A stretch of DNA of 23,179 nt from an uncultured Bacteroidota bacterium (GCA_903889605.1 CAISYK010001116.1:1-23179); one strand, 5' to 3'; numbered from the stretch's first letter, positions 14,230-22,776 are shown. Notes: a model not told the origin generated them from the sequence alone. Numbers and translations are program-made.

Positions 14230-16410
14230 TTAGTTAATAATTATTTTTTTATACTCTTTTTTACCATTTGTTATCACTTCGGCAAAATAAATTCCTCGTG
14301 TAAAATTAGTTAAATTAACAATGTATTCTGAAAGATTTGTGCTCCCCGAAAAAACCTTCTCTCCTAAGGCATCATAAACAAATATTTCTCGGTAAATGTT
14401 TTTTAATTCTTCTGAAAACCGGAAGTTTAAAAGGCCTTTTCCGGGATTAGGATAAACCTCATAGTTTATATTGTTGATAATAGGCTCATCAACTCCAACC
14501 GTCATAATTGTTTGGGTTGCTGTATCTGATCCGCAGCTGTTTGAAACAATCAGCATCACATTATACGTGTTGGCTGAAGTATAGGTATAAACAGGAGATG
14601 CATTTATGCTGTCATGTATAAAACTTGTACCGAAAAAATGCCAGTAAAAATGAGAATCATTCTGTGAGCTGTTTGTAAAATTCACTGTTAAACCAGTTAC
14701 AGAATAACTGAAATTTGCAACGGGTATATTTTCGGAAGTCAAGGTTACAACGTCGAATCCCGTGCATCCGGCAGCATTGGTTACAGTAACGGAATAAGTT
14801 CCTGTTGTGCTGGGGGAAATTGCATGAGTATGAACACCAGTTGACCAATTATATGTGCTGAAACCTGCACCAGCATCCAGAAGAACGGAGCTTCCGCTGC
14901 AAAAAGCCTGGTCGGTTCCAATGTCAACAAACGGTAATCCTGAAATATTTATATCAATGGTATCTTTTGCTTCACAGCCATACATATCCGTAACTTTTAC
15001 GGAGTAAATATTTGTATTTGATGCTGTTAAAGTTGTGTTGGATGAATTGTCCGACCATAATATTGAAGAAATCCCCAAGCCTTTCCAAACTGCGCTTACA
15101 CCAGTAAAACTGTTGGTTGGCGGACTTGTTTTTGTGTCCATCCAAATATCATTTCCCGCATTATCTTTCCCTGTTAATGTTCCGTCCTCATTGCGGAAAG
15201 TCATGAAAATTCCATTGAGTGAACTATCGGCCGGGTAGCCGAAATAAGTTTGAGGATGAATAGTAATCTGCCATAAATCCGTTCCGATATTTTTCATCCT
15301 GCCAAGGTTGTCGTCTATTCCCCAATTGCCCGTAACATATTGCCAGCCGCCAAGGTTATGAAGTTCAGCGCCGGAATGCATATAAACTTTTGCAGCACCC
15401 ACCAGCTGCGACTGCCCTTGCGAGGCATCATATTGAATAACCAAAGAATCTCCTAATGGAGAAATCACTACTCCGGCATCTAATAAAACTGAGCCGAATC
15501 CGCAAATTACTGTATCATTACCTAAAAAAACATGAGAAGGGGCGATTCCGGAAGAAATGGAAATTACATCTGTAGAGATACATCCGTTGGATGTTGTCGC
15601 GGAAACGCTGTAAATTCCGGCAGAACTCACGGTATGATATTGATTACCGGCATTGCCATTCCACGAATAACTATTGAATCCCGTGCCTGCATTGAGGTTC
15701 AGTGTGAAGGATTGTGAACAAATAGCTGTGTCATTCCCTAAATGTATTGCCGGTGGTAAACTCACCAGAACGGTATCTTTTGACTGGCAGCTGTTGGTAT
15801 CTGTAACTGTAACGTAATAAAGTCCTGGAGTATTAACAGAAATACTGGGAGTATGCTCTCCTGTTGACCAATTAATAGATACTATGGCATCTTTTTTCCA
15901 GACAGCTGATACTCCGCTGAAGGTGTTTGTGGGCGGACTTGTCTTGGTATCCATCCAGATATCATTACCAGAGTTATTTCTTCCTGTTTTTGATCCGTCA
16001 AAATTTCTGAAAACCATAAAAACTCCATTCAGAGAACTATCGGCATGGTAGCCAAAATATGTTTGCGGTTCAATGGTAATCTTCCATAAATCGGTGCCGA
16101 TATTTTTCATCAGGCCTACACCGTCGTCTGCTCCCCAGTTTCCGGTGGTATACTGCCATCCGCCGAAGGTATGAAGTTCAGCGCCGGAATGCATATATAC
16201 TTTGTTTTCACCTATTAATTGTGTTTGACCTTGTGCTGCATTATATGTAATTACAATTGAATCTTTGAAATACTGAAGGTTGATACCTAGGTTCACACTT
16301 TGTCCGCTGCACAGATAGGTGTCGTTTCCAATATTAACACTGCATTGGGCAGAAGTTTCAGCATAAGAAAAGATAATACAAGACAGAAATAATAGTAGTT
16401 TTTTTTTCAT
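14230..16410 (-). CDS. T9SS-sorted multidomain surface protein: Ig-like repeats with two nested putative binding modules
   Basis: No enzyme domain is visible in its 726 residues. Signal peptide about 1-22 (TSAQ before Cys23). Four Ig-like repeats of the LGNDT.IC...V.LDAG ... W.TG ... YSVTVTD..GC type follow. Repeat 1 is split (25-46 and 178-217) around module 1 (47-178); repeat 2 (221-288) is intact; repeat 3 is split (294-316 and 448-489) around module 2 (317-448); repeat 4 (493-558) is intact. A PKD-like domain (about 562-638) and a T9SS type A sorting domain (about 650-726, EVYPNPGKG, RGIYFAEV) finish the protein. It is the first gene of the minus-strand run, diverging from susC. Likely role: binding alpha-glucan at the surface. 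The fold assignment and role are inferred. Confidence 0.85.
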   Translation of the reverse strand: MKKKLLLFLSCIIFSYAETSAQCSVNIGNDTYLCSGQSVNLGINLQYFKDSIVITYNAAQGQTQLIGENKVYMHSGAELHTFGGWQYTTGNWGADDGVGLMKNIGTDLWKITIEPQTYFGYHADSSLNGVFMVFRNFDGSKTGRNNSGNDIWMDTKTSPPTNTFSGVSAVWKKDAIVSINWSTGEHTPSISVNTPGLYYVTVTDTNSCQSKDTVLVSLPPAIHLGNDTAICSQSFTLNLNAGTGFNSYSWNGNAGNQYHTVSSAGIYSVSATTSNGCISTDVISISSGIAPSHVFLGNDTVICGFGSVLLDAGVVISPLGDSLVIQYDASQGQSQLVGAAKVYMHSGAELHNLGGWQYVTGNWGIDDNLGRMKNIGTDLWQITIHPQTYFGYPADSSLNGIFMTFRNEDGTLTGKDNAGNDIWMDTKTSPPTNSFTGVSAVWKGLGISSILWSDNSSNTTLTASNTNIYSVKVTDMYGCEAKDTIDINISGLPFVDIGTDQAFCSGSSVLLDAGAGFSTYNWSTGVHTHAISPSTTGTYSVTVTNAAGCTGFDVVTLTSENIPVANFSYSVTGLTVNFTNSSQNDSHFYWHFFGTSFIHDSINASPVYTYTSANTYNVMLIVSNSCGSDTATQTIMTVGVDEPIINNINYEVYPNPGKGLLNFRFSEELKNIYREIFVYDALGEKVFSGSTNLSEYIVNLTNFTRGIYFAEVITNGKKEYKKIIIN
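15067..15462 (-). repeat. Nested module copy 2 in the 726-aa protein
   Basis: Residues 317-448. Nearly colinear with copy 1: KVYMHSGAELH.LGGWQY, TGNWG.DD, MKNIGTDLW.ITI, PQTYFGY.ADSSLNG, FRN.DG, GNDIWMDTKTSPPTN and SAVWK recur. Similarity is plain at DNA level too (for example CATCCAAATATCATT here against CATCCAGATATCATT in copy 1). It sits between the LLDAG strand and the ILWSDN strand of Ig-like repeat 3. Confidence 0.85.
15877..16272 (-). repeat. Nested module copy 1 in the 726-aa protein
   Basis: Residues 47-178. Begins near DSIVITYNAAQG and ends near SAVWKKDAIVS. It interrupts Ig-like repeat 1 between NLGIN and INWSTG. Conserved tryptophans Trp85, Trp92 and Trp109 could form a sugar-binding face. 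That is inference; no structure is known to me. Confidence 0.85.
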
Positions 16411-16476
16411 GAATATTTATTTTTTAGCAAGTATATTGTTTTTTCCGTTTTAGTTTCTTCAACACAAAATATAAAT

Positions 16477-16484
16477 CAAAAATA
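16477..16484 (-). promoter_or_regulatory. Candidate -7 element for the minus-strand T9SS genes
   Basis: On the minus strand this reads TATTTTTG, fitting the Bacteroidota -7 consensus TAnnTTTG, about 67 bases before the ATG of the 726-aa gene. A weak TTG (16510-16512 complement) lies about 25 bases further upstream as a possible -33 element. One such match is expected fairly often in AT-rich DNA. Confidence 0.4.
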
Positions 16485-16652
16485 CAATAAATTTAGTTAA
16501 TCCTCACAGCAATAATAAGTATAAGCAAATTTCCTGTATTCAGACTTGTCAGTTTCTTTTAAACCTGACTGGGCTTGTTATTAAAACATAAATAGGGGTA
16601 TTTTTCGTACACACTGATTCGATTATTTTCTTAATACAAAACAAAACAATGT

Positions 16653-16660
16653 TATCTTTG
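16653..16660 (+). promoter_or_regulatory. susC: -7 promoter element (TATCTTTG) of the susC operon
   Basis: TATCTTTG matches the Bacteroidota sigma factor -7 consensus TAnnTTTG. The -33 region is poor (ATTTTCTT around 16624-16631). Transcription should begin near 16665-16670, which makes an initiation codon at 16671 nearly leaderless and favours the ATG at 16704, with a leader of about 35 bases. Confidence 0.6.
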
Positions 16661-16703
16661 AAGCTTTGACTTGAAATTTAACATCGAATCTTTTATTATA
16701 GAT

Positions 16704-19700
16704 ATGAAAAAATTCAGACCCGAATTTTGCGGATGGTTAAAGCATAAAACCGGATACCGGCCTCAGTTTATGAATAATGTAAGCGGTAAAATTATGCATA
16801 AAGATGGAACGCATGCAGACCAGAGTGCGCCTGTTAACTCTCTTCTTTATTATATTTTTTCCTTCATTCTTTTTGCCCTTATTTCCTTTCCTGGTTTTGC
16901 CCAAAAAGCCTCAATCTCAGGCACTGTAACAGATAAAGACAAACAACCTCTTATAGGTGCAATAATAAAATTAGAAAACACAACCATCGGGACAACCATC
17001 GACATCAATGGAAATTTCAAACTTGAAAATCTTGACACAGGGAAAGTTACTTTAGTTATTTCGTATATTGGTTTTATTCCTCAGAAAAAAAGTTTTAACC
17101 TTACCAGCAGCCAAAACGAAACATTAAATATTATTTTGAAAGAAGATGCTTTGCTGCTTCAGGAAGTAGTTATTGTAGGTTACGGAAATGTCCAAAGGCG
17201 CGATGTTACCGGCTCTATTGTAAGTATTAAATCGGATGAAATAAAAAGTATTCCCCTGCCTAGTTTTGAGCAGGCGCTGCAGGGAAAAGCAGCAGGAGTG
17301 CAGATTACCTCAGCAAATGGCTTGGCTGGAGGGCCGGTTAAAGTAAATATAAGAGGTACAAACTCAATAACTGCAGGCGGCGAACCTCTCTATGTAATTG
17401 ATGGAATACCTATGACCACCGGCGATTTCAGTGCCGGAAGTCTTGGTTCACGTACAAGCGCGCTTTCCGATTTGAATCCAAATGATATTGAGTCAATAGA
17501 TATCATGAAAGATGCATCAGCTGCGGCAATTTACGGTTCGCGCGGAGCAAATGGGGTTGTAATTATTACCACAAAAAAAGGCAAATCCGGAAAAACGAAA
17601 TTTGATTTTGATTATTCTTACGGAATAATATCAGAGACCAACCGCCTTAAATTATTATCCGCCTCCGAACAGCTTGCCCTGCGCGACAGGGCTGCAGATG
17701 AAGCAGGGATAAAGCGCGACAGTTCAAATACAGTAATTTATTATACCGGGCTTACACGCGGACAAGCTGATTCTATGGCTGCTTTGGGCGGTTCCAAATG
17801 GATGGATGCAGTGATGCAGAGGGGATCTTTAGAGCAGGCAAATATTTCGGCTGCAGGAGGAAATGAAAAAACAACATTTTACATCGGCGGTTCCTACCGT
17901 GATGAAAAAAGTTTTTTGGTTGGGAACCGCTACCAGCGCATAAGTACCAGAATTAACCTGGATAACAAAGCCACAGAAAAAATTAAACTCGGCACCAATT
18001 TAAGCCTTACTTATTCAATCAATAACCGCGTTCCTATAGGTGATGCCGGCGGTTTGGGTGCGGCACAGCAGATACCTGATTTTGTGCCGATATATAATTC
18101 CGACGGAACTTTTTACAACCCCAACAACAACCCCGTTTGGGAGCTTCAAAATCATACATTTACGGCTGATGTTTTCCGCACTATCGCAGGAGTTTATGCC
18201 GATATCCAGATAATCAAAGACCTCAGCTTCCGCACCGAATTTTCGATTGATAACCTTAACCAGATTGAGAGCGAATTCAAATTCAGAAACACCCAGGATA
18301 CAGGCAGCGTTTCGGATGCATGGGACAGGCGCACTAATGTTTTCAACTGGAACACAAATAATTATTTTACTTATACAAAAAAATATAAAGAGCATCACAA
18401 CTTCGATTTTACGCTGGGAAATTCAATACAAAATTCCTACAGCAAAGGTGTCGGATTGCACGGATGGGGATTCAGCAACGATTATTTTCATAATCCGGGA
18501 AATGCTCCTTCGGCAAACCAGGCAGGCTATGGTTTTGAAAGCGGTTTTGCCTTTGACGGTTATTTTGCAAGGGTAAACTATAAATTAAAAGAGAAATACC
18601 TGGCCTCTGTAAGTATCCGCCGAGACGGCTCATCACGATTCGGAATTGATAACCGGTATGGATGGTTTCCAGCTTTTTCTGCCGGATGGATCGTATCAGA
18701 TGAAAAATTTATGGAGAAATATTCTTTTATTTCATTCCTTAAACTACGGTCAAGTTATGGATACACGGGGAATGCAAACATCGGCGACTTCGCTCATCTG
18801 GGTTATTATGTTTCTACAGGCGGATACAACGGAAGTCCGGCACTTGTGCCGTCTACCCTTGCAAACCCAGCCTTACAATGGGAAAAGTCGGCACAATTTG
18901 ATATAAATATGGATATTTCTTTTTTAAAAAACAGGATTTCTTTAAGCGCTTCTTATTATGATAAACGCAGCAAGGATTTACTTTTATATGTTGCTGTGCC
19001 TACTTCATCAGGGTATGGCTCAGTTCTTAAAAACGTTGGAAGTTTGAAAAACAACGGGGTTGAACTTACTTTGAGCACAAAAAATATGGTAAAAAAGATT
19101 AGCTGGACTACCGATTTTAATATCGCTTTTAACCGCAACAAAGTACTTGATGCTGCAGGCCTCGATCCTGATGCTTTTGAGAGCGGAGAACCAGGTGAAG
19201 GCCGCGTGCTGAAAGGGTATCCTGTAGGCCAATCCTACCTTGTTCCGTTTGCCGGGGTTCAGCAGGCTGACGGACAGCTTCCGTTATATAATACAGATGG
19301 AAGCACAAGACTTGATGCTTTCGGAAATCAGATGTATTCGACTGTAAAGGCCGGAACAGAATTATTTTACGATCAGGCCGGCAACCTGATGACTTATCAG
19401 AATCCTACTGGGAATTTTTACCAGGATAACCGGAGGCCGATGGGCAAACCTTTACCTGATTTTATCGGCGGGATAACCAATAAATTTGCCTATAAAGGCT
19501 TTGATTTTAGTTTTATGTTTGTTTGGGTATATGGAAACACAATTTATGATGACCCTGCAAAAAACCAAATAGGAAGATGGGAAAGCCAGGCGCAGCGCCC
19601 GGAAATTCTGGATGCCTGGACAGCTGCAAATCAGAGCAATACAACGCCTTCATTGAATTCATATACAGTGTCGGTTAATTCAAGCAGATTTTTATACGAT

Positions 19701-19961
19701 GCATCCTTCCTGCGCTTACGTTCAGTTACTCTAGGATATGAAGTTCCGGAAAAATGGACAGGGAAAATGCATCTTCAGCAAATGAGAATTTTTATTAACG
19801 GTGCCAATTTATGGACATGGACAAAATACCCGGGATGGGATCCGGAAGTACTGCGTAATGTTAATCCAAACAGTCAGCAGGGAAATATTTCATTCAGCGG
19901 GCCGTCATATCAAACGCCGCAATCGAAAATGATAATGGCAGGAATAAAAATCGGGTTTTAA
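16704..19961 (+). CDS. susC: SusC-like TonB-dependent outer-membrane transporter
   Basis: Imports oligosaccharides through the outer membrane using TonB energy, as the channel of a SusCD pair. I chose the ATG at 16704 (1085 residues); the frame is open in-frame to a TTG at 16671, which lies too close to the predicted transcription start. From this ATG there is an unusually long polar stretch of about 45 residues, then a hydrophobic signal (46-66, PGFA before Gln67). A carboxypeptidase-regulatory-like domain covers about 68-146 (ISGTVTDKD...LIGA, IGFIPQ), then the TonB-box region near LQEVVIVGYG, the plug with the SusC hallmark LQGKAAGVQI...PLYVIDGIP (192-236), and the beta-barrel ending in the terminal Phe of GIKIGF. 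A shorter start at the ATG at 16794 would give a normal-length signal peptide. susD follows after 91 bases. Confidence 0.93.
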   Translation: MKKFRPEFCGWLKHKTGYRPQFMNNVSGKIMHKDGTHADQSAPVNSLLYYIFSFILFALISFPGFAQKASISGTVTDKDKQPLIGAIIKLENTTIGTTIDINGNFKLENLDTGKVTLVISYIGFIPQKKSFNLTSSQNETLNIILKEDALLLQEVVIVGYGNVQRRDVTGSIVSIKSDEIKSIPLPSFEQALQGKAAGVQITSANGLAGGPVKVNIRGTNSITAGGEPLYVIDGIPMTTGDFSAGSLGSRTSALSDLNPNDIESIDIMKDASAAAIYGSRGANGVVIITTKKGKSGKTKFDFDYSYGIISETNRLKLLSASEQLALRDRAADEAGIKRDSSNTVIYYTGLTRGQADSMAALGGSKWMDAVMQRGSLEQANISAAGGNEKTTFYIGGSYRDEKSFLVGNRYQRISTRINLDNKATEKIKLGTNLSLTYSINNRVPIGDAGGLGAAQQIPDFVPIYNSDGTFYNPNNNPVWELQNHTFTADVFRTIAGVYADIQIIKDLSFRTEFSIDNLNQIESEFKFRNTQDTGSVSDAWDRRTNVFNWNTNNYFTYTKKYKEHHNFDFTLGNSIQNSYSKGVGLHGWGFSNDYFHNPGNAPSANQAGYGFESGFAFDGYFARVNYKLKEKYLASVSIRRDGSSRFGIDNRYGWFPAFSAGWIVSDEKFMEKYSFISFLKLRSSYGYTGNANIGDFAHLGYYVSTGGYNGSPALVPSTLANPALQWEKSAQFDINMDISFLKNRISLSASYYDKRSKDLLLYVAVPTSSGYGSVLKNVGSLKNNGVELTLSTKNMVKKISWTTDFNIAFNRNKVLDAAGLDPDAFESGEPGEGRVLKGYPVGQSYLVPFAGVQQADGQLPLYNTDGSTRLDAFGNQMYSTVKAGTELFYDQAGNLMTYQNPTGNFYQDNRRPMGKPLPDFIGGITNKFAYKGFDFSFMFVWVYGNTIYDDPAKNQIGRWESQAQRPEILDAWTAANQSNTTPSLNSYTVSVNSSRFLYDASFLRLRSVTLGYEVPEKWTGKMHLQQMRIFINGANLWTWTKYPGWDPEVLRNVNPNSQQGNISFSGPSYQTPQSKMIMAGIKIGF

Positions 19962-20052
19962 AATATATTAATCCACTCCTAAGAGGACAATTGGGTATAA
20001 TTTTAAACAAAAACGAAGCATCTTTTCAGTAAAATAAAAAAACATTAGAACT

Positions 20053-21447
20053 ATGAAATACAGCCATATCCTTCTTTTTATGTTTATAATTTTTGCAGAC
20101 TCTTCATGCAAAAAAACATTGGACATTAAACCGAAACAAATTTTACTGAATGATTTTGCCATCACAACAGTAAGGGATCTGGAAGCAGTTGCGGCCGGAA
20201 TGTATGACGGCCTTCAGTCGGGTAATGTGATGGGCGGAAATCAGGTTGTTTTTTCAGAACTTCTTGCCGAAGAAACACAGGTACAGCAATCAATTTTATC
20301 CAATTTCGGAACAAGAGAGATTTACGAGCAGAAAACGACGGTACAAATAGGCCTGCTGCGGAGCATGTGGGCTGAAAGCTATTCGGTGATTAATCGTGCC
20401 AACAATGTAATTGCAGCAATTGAAAGCGGAAAATTATCCGGAAACGATTTTAATGCAGTAAAAAATAAATTGAAGGGTGAAGCTTTTTTTATCCGCGGAA
20501 TAGTACATTTTCAGCTTTGCAGATTTTGGGCCGCCGGCTATAATCCTGATGCGCAGGGAGGGAATTCACAGAGCGGAATTGTTATCCGCACCGAACCGAC
20601 TCTTTCACCCGAAAATCTTTCTAAAGGACGCAGCACAGTAGAAGAAGTTTATGCCCAAGTGATTGCGGATTTGCAGCAGGCCGAAACATTGCTGGGAAGT
20701 GCAGGAGTGCAAACTAAAGTTGACCGGGCCTCCGAGCTGGCAGCTGCAGCCTATCTTGCGCGGGTATATTTTTTCAAAGGCGATTATATTAATGCATCTT
20801 CAAAAGCCCGCCAGGTAGTTGTAAGCGGAAAATATTCCCTTAATGACTCAGTTGTTGATATTTGTAAAACATCAGGAAATTCAGCGACAGCGGAAAGCAT
20901 TTTTCAACTTGTAAATATTTCTACCGACCAAAGTAATTCACTGCCTAATAATTTTCAACGCACAAAAAACCCCTTAATGTTAGCCGATACTTCTGTGGTT
21001 AATAAATATGATGCAGCAGACAGGCGTCGGGCTAATCTGCTGTACAAAAATCCTTACACTGGATTGTATTACACGAAAAAATATGATCAAAGCGGCGCAG
21101 CTGCTCCTAATATAACTTTAATCCGCCTTGCCGAAATGCACCTGATACTGGCAGAGTCTGATTTACTTTCCAATTTAAATCCGGCAGAAGCCCTTGTTAG
21201 TTATAATGCGATTACAGAAAGAGCCATGCAGAATAATTTTGTGCCTGAAACTACAGCAACAGGCCTTTTGCCTAAGGTTCAGCTGCAGAGGCTGCTTGAA
21301 CTTTTCTGCGAAGGAGACCGATACGATAATTTAAGGAGGCTAAAAAGTAATGTCCGCTTCGGAACTGCATACAACGCACCTCAGTTGCTTTTTAAAATTC
21401 CGCAGGAAGAGATGTCGGGTAATTCTTTGATGGAACAAAATCCATAA
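20053..21447 (+). CDS. susD: SusD-like (RagB/SusD family) surface lipoprotein
   Basis: Lid and glycan-binding partner of the SusC channel. A short signal ends in ADSSC with lipidated Cys19, followed by KKTLDIKPK, a typical SusD beginning. Family landmarks: the VRDLEAVAAGMYDGLQS helix (40-56), GEAFFIRGIVHFQLCRFW with the family Arg, LIRLAEMHLILAE in the C-terminal helical part, LLELFCEGDRYDNLRRLK near the end, and a closing IPQEE...LMEQNP that corresponds to the usual IP..E...N..L.QNPGY tail, two residues short. At 464 residues it is on the short side for the family but appears complete. Substrate (alpha-glucan) is inferred from the flanking GH13/GH31 genes. Confidence 0.92.
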   Translation: MKYSHILLFMFIIFADSSCKKTLDIKPKQILLNDFAITTVRDLEAVAAGMYDGLQSGNVMGGNQVVFSELLAEETQVQQSILSNFGTREIYEQKTTVQIGLLRSMWAESYSVINRANNVIAAIESGKLSGNDFNAVKNKLKGEAFFIRGIVHFQLCRFWAAGYNPDAQGGNSQSGIVIRTEPTLSPENLSKGRSTVEEVYAQVIADLQQAETLLGSAGVQTKVDRASELAAAAYLARVYFFKGDYINASSKARQVVVSGKYSLNDSVVDICKTSGNSATAESIFQLVNISTDQSNSLPNNFQRTKNPLMLADTSVVNKYDAADRRRANLLYKNPYTGLYYTKKYDQSGAAAPNITLIRLAEMHLILAESDLLSNLNPAEALVSYNAITERAMQNNFVPETTATGLLPKVQLQRLLELFCEGDRYDNLRRLKSNVRFGTAYNAPQLLFKIPQEEMSGNSLMEQNP

Positions 21448-21534
21448 AACCGAATGATACTGAATTGCCCAGAGCCATTTAAATTCAATAATGGTTGTTA
21501 AGTATTATAAAAAAGCATCTAAAACAATACATCA

Positions 21535-22776
21535 ATGTACTGCCATTTCCAAGGTTTTTCTAGGAATTTTTTTATTGTCTTTTTATTTATTCTCATTGCA
21601 TTCACAGATTCTTTTTCACAGGAATTACTACGCATTAAACATTTTGGGAATAACAAAGGTCATCTGAAAATGTTTGTTCATACACCTTTAAACATTAATA
21701 AAACAAAGCCCTCCCCTTTGGTTGTTGTTTTGCATGGCTGCCTTCAATGCGCAGAGTCTGCAGCTCAGCTGTCGGGGTGGAATAAATTGGCAGACGAATA
21801 TGGTTTTTACGTGCTTTACCCGCAGCAGCGCAGAATAAACAATCCTGAAAGATGCTTTAAATGGTATCGAAGCAAGCATATTAATAAAAACAGCGGAGAA
21901 AATTATTCTATTTTACAGATGGTGGAATACATGAAAAACAACAATTCAATTGATTCGCAGAAGGTTTTTATTACAGGCCTTTCGGCGGGCGCAGCCATGA
22001 GTGTAATTATGATGGCTGACTATCCTGAAACATTTAATTCGGGAGCAATTTTTGCCGGTGTCCCGTATAAGGCTGCCGCAAGTTTGATTCCTGCTGTAAT
22101 GGTCTTTGCAGGATGGAGAATAAAGTCACCTGAAAAATGGAGTAAATTGATCCGTGCCCAAAACCCTGATTATAAAGGAGAATATCCAAGTATGATTATT
22201 TACCAGGGCAGTAATGATTGGATTGTCAACAAACGCAATGGTGTTGAATTGATGAAACAATGGACCAGTTTATATCATATCAGCACACAGCCCAGCGAAA
22301 CCATCACATCTTTTGTAAATTGTAAAGATATTGAACGAAACACCTATAAAAGTCCAGAAAAAAAAGATGCAGTAATTTTTTATAAAGTAAATAAGCTGAG
22401 TCATGCCTTATTAATAGACCCTGGTGAATGCAAGACTCAGGGCGGCAAAAGCGGGCTGTTTTCAAAAGATAAAAATTACTTTTCAACGCTGTGGACTGCA
22501 TACGATTTCGGATTGATCCCGACACCAGAAATTGCCGGGAAGGTAAGCGCTGCGCCCAACCAGCAAAATATAACTTTTACTGTTCCATTAACTGCTAATT
22601 CAACTTATCGATGGACATTTCCTACTGATTGTACTGTTGTGAAAAATGAAAATACAAATTCAATTACAATAAATTGGGGAACAGCAAGCGGATGTATTAA
22701 TGTAATTGAAACGGATTCATCCAATTGCAGGAAGCAGTATAAAACACTTTTTGTCAATTTGATTACTAATGAATAA
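21535..22776 (+). CDS. Secreted PHB-depolymerase-family (CE1-like) esterase with C-terminal PKD-like domain
   Basis: Alpha/beta-hydrolase of 413 residues. Signal peptide about 1-29 (DSFSQ). The esterase core (about 40-328) has the oxyanion-region HGCLQCAESAAQLSGWN and the nucleophile elbow GLSAG with Ser150; Asp228 (QGSNDWIV) and His290 (LSHAL) complete a plausible triad. The LHGC.Q region and DYPETFNSGAIFAGVPY are typical of PHB-depolymerase and feruloyl/acetyl-xylan esterase relatives. Residues about 330-410 form a PKD-like module (YRWTFPTDC, ITINWGTASGCINV) without a T9SS sorting tail. It lies 87 bases after susD and may be the third gene of that operon. What ester it cleaves in an alpha-glucan locus is unclear. 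Polyester, ester-decorated plant polysaccharide or an unrelated substrate are all possible. Confidence 0.85.
   Translation: MYCHFQGFSRNFFIVFLFILIAFTDSFSQELLRIKHFGNNKGHLKMFVHTPLNINKTKPSPLVVVLHGCLQCAESAAQLSGWNKLADEYGFYVLYPQQRRINNPERCFKWYRSKHINKNSGENYSILQMVEYMKNNNSIDSQKVFITGLSAGAAMSVIMMADYPETFNSGAIFAGVPYKAAASLIPAVMVFAGWRIKSPEKWSKLIRAQNPDYKGEYPSMIIYQGSNDWIVNKRNGVELMKQWTSLYHISTQPSETITSFVNCKDIERNTYKSPEKKDAVIFYKVNKLSHALLIDPGECKTQGGKSGLFSKDKNYFSTLWTAYDFGLIPTPEIAGKVSAAPNQQNITFTVPLTANSTYRWTFPTDCTVVKNENTNSITINWGTASGCINVIETDSSNCRKQYKTLFVNLITNE

Noticed and set aside
16541..16577. Another copy of the CCCTGACAGGG-type repeat (cagacttgtcagttt ... aaacctgactgggctt)
   Set aside because: The arms need gaps and several mismatches to pair, so the likeness to the repeat at 3526-3560 may be accidental.
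18015..18398. 127-codon open frame on the minus strand inside susC
   Set aside because: It is fully contained in a strongly supported gene on the other strand and encodes nothing recognisable. A shadow frame.
20009..20021. AAAAACGAAGCAT in the susC-susD gap, identical to a stretch at 10260-10272, as a shared regulatory motif
   Set aside because: A single shared 13-mer is within chance expectation for AT-rich DNA of this length, and the two sites lie in unrelated positions relative to genes.
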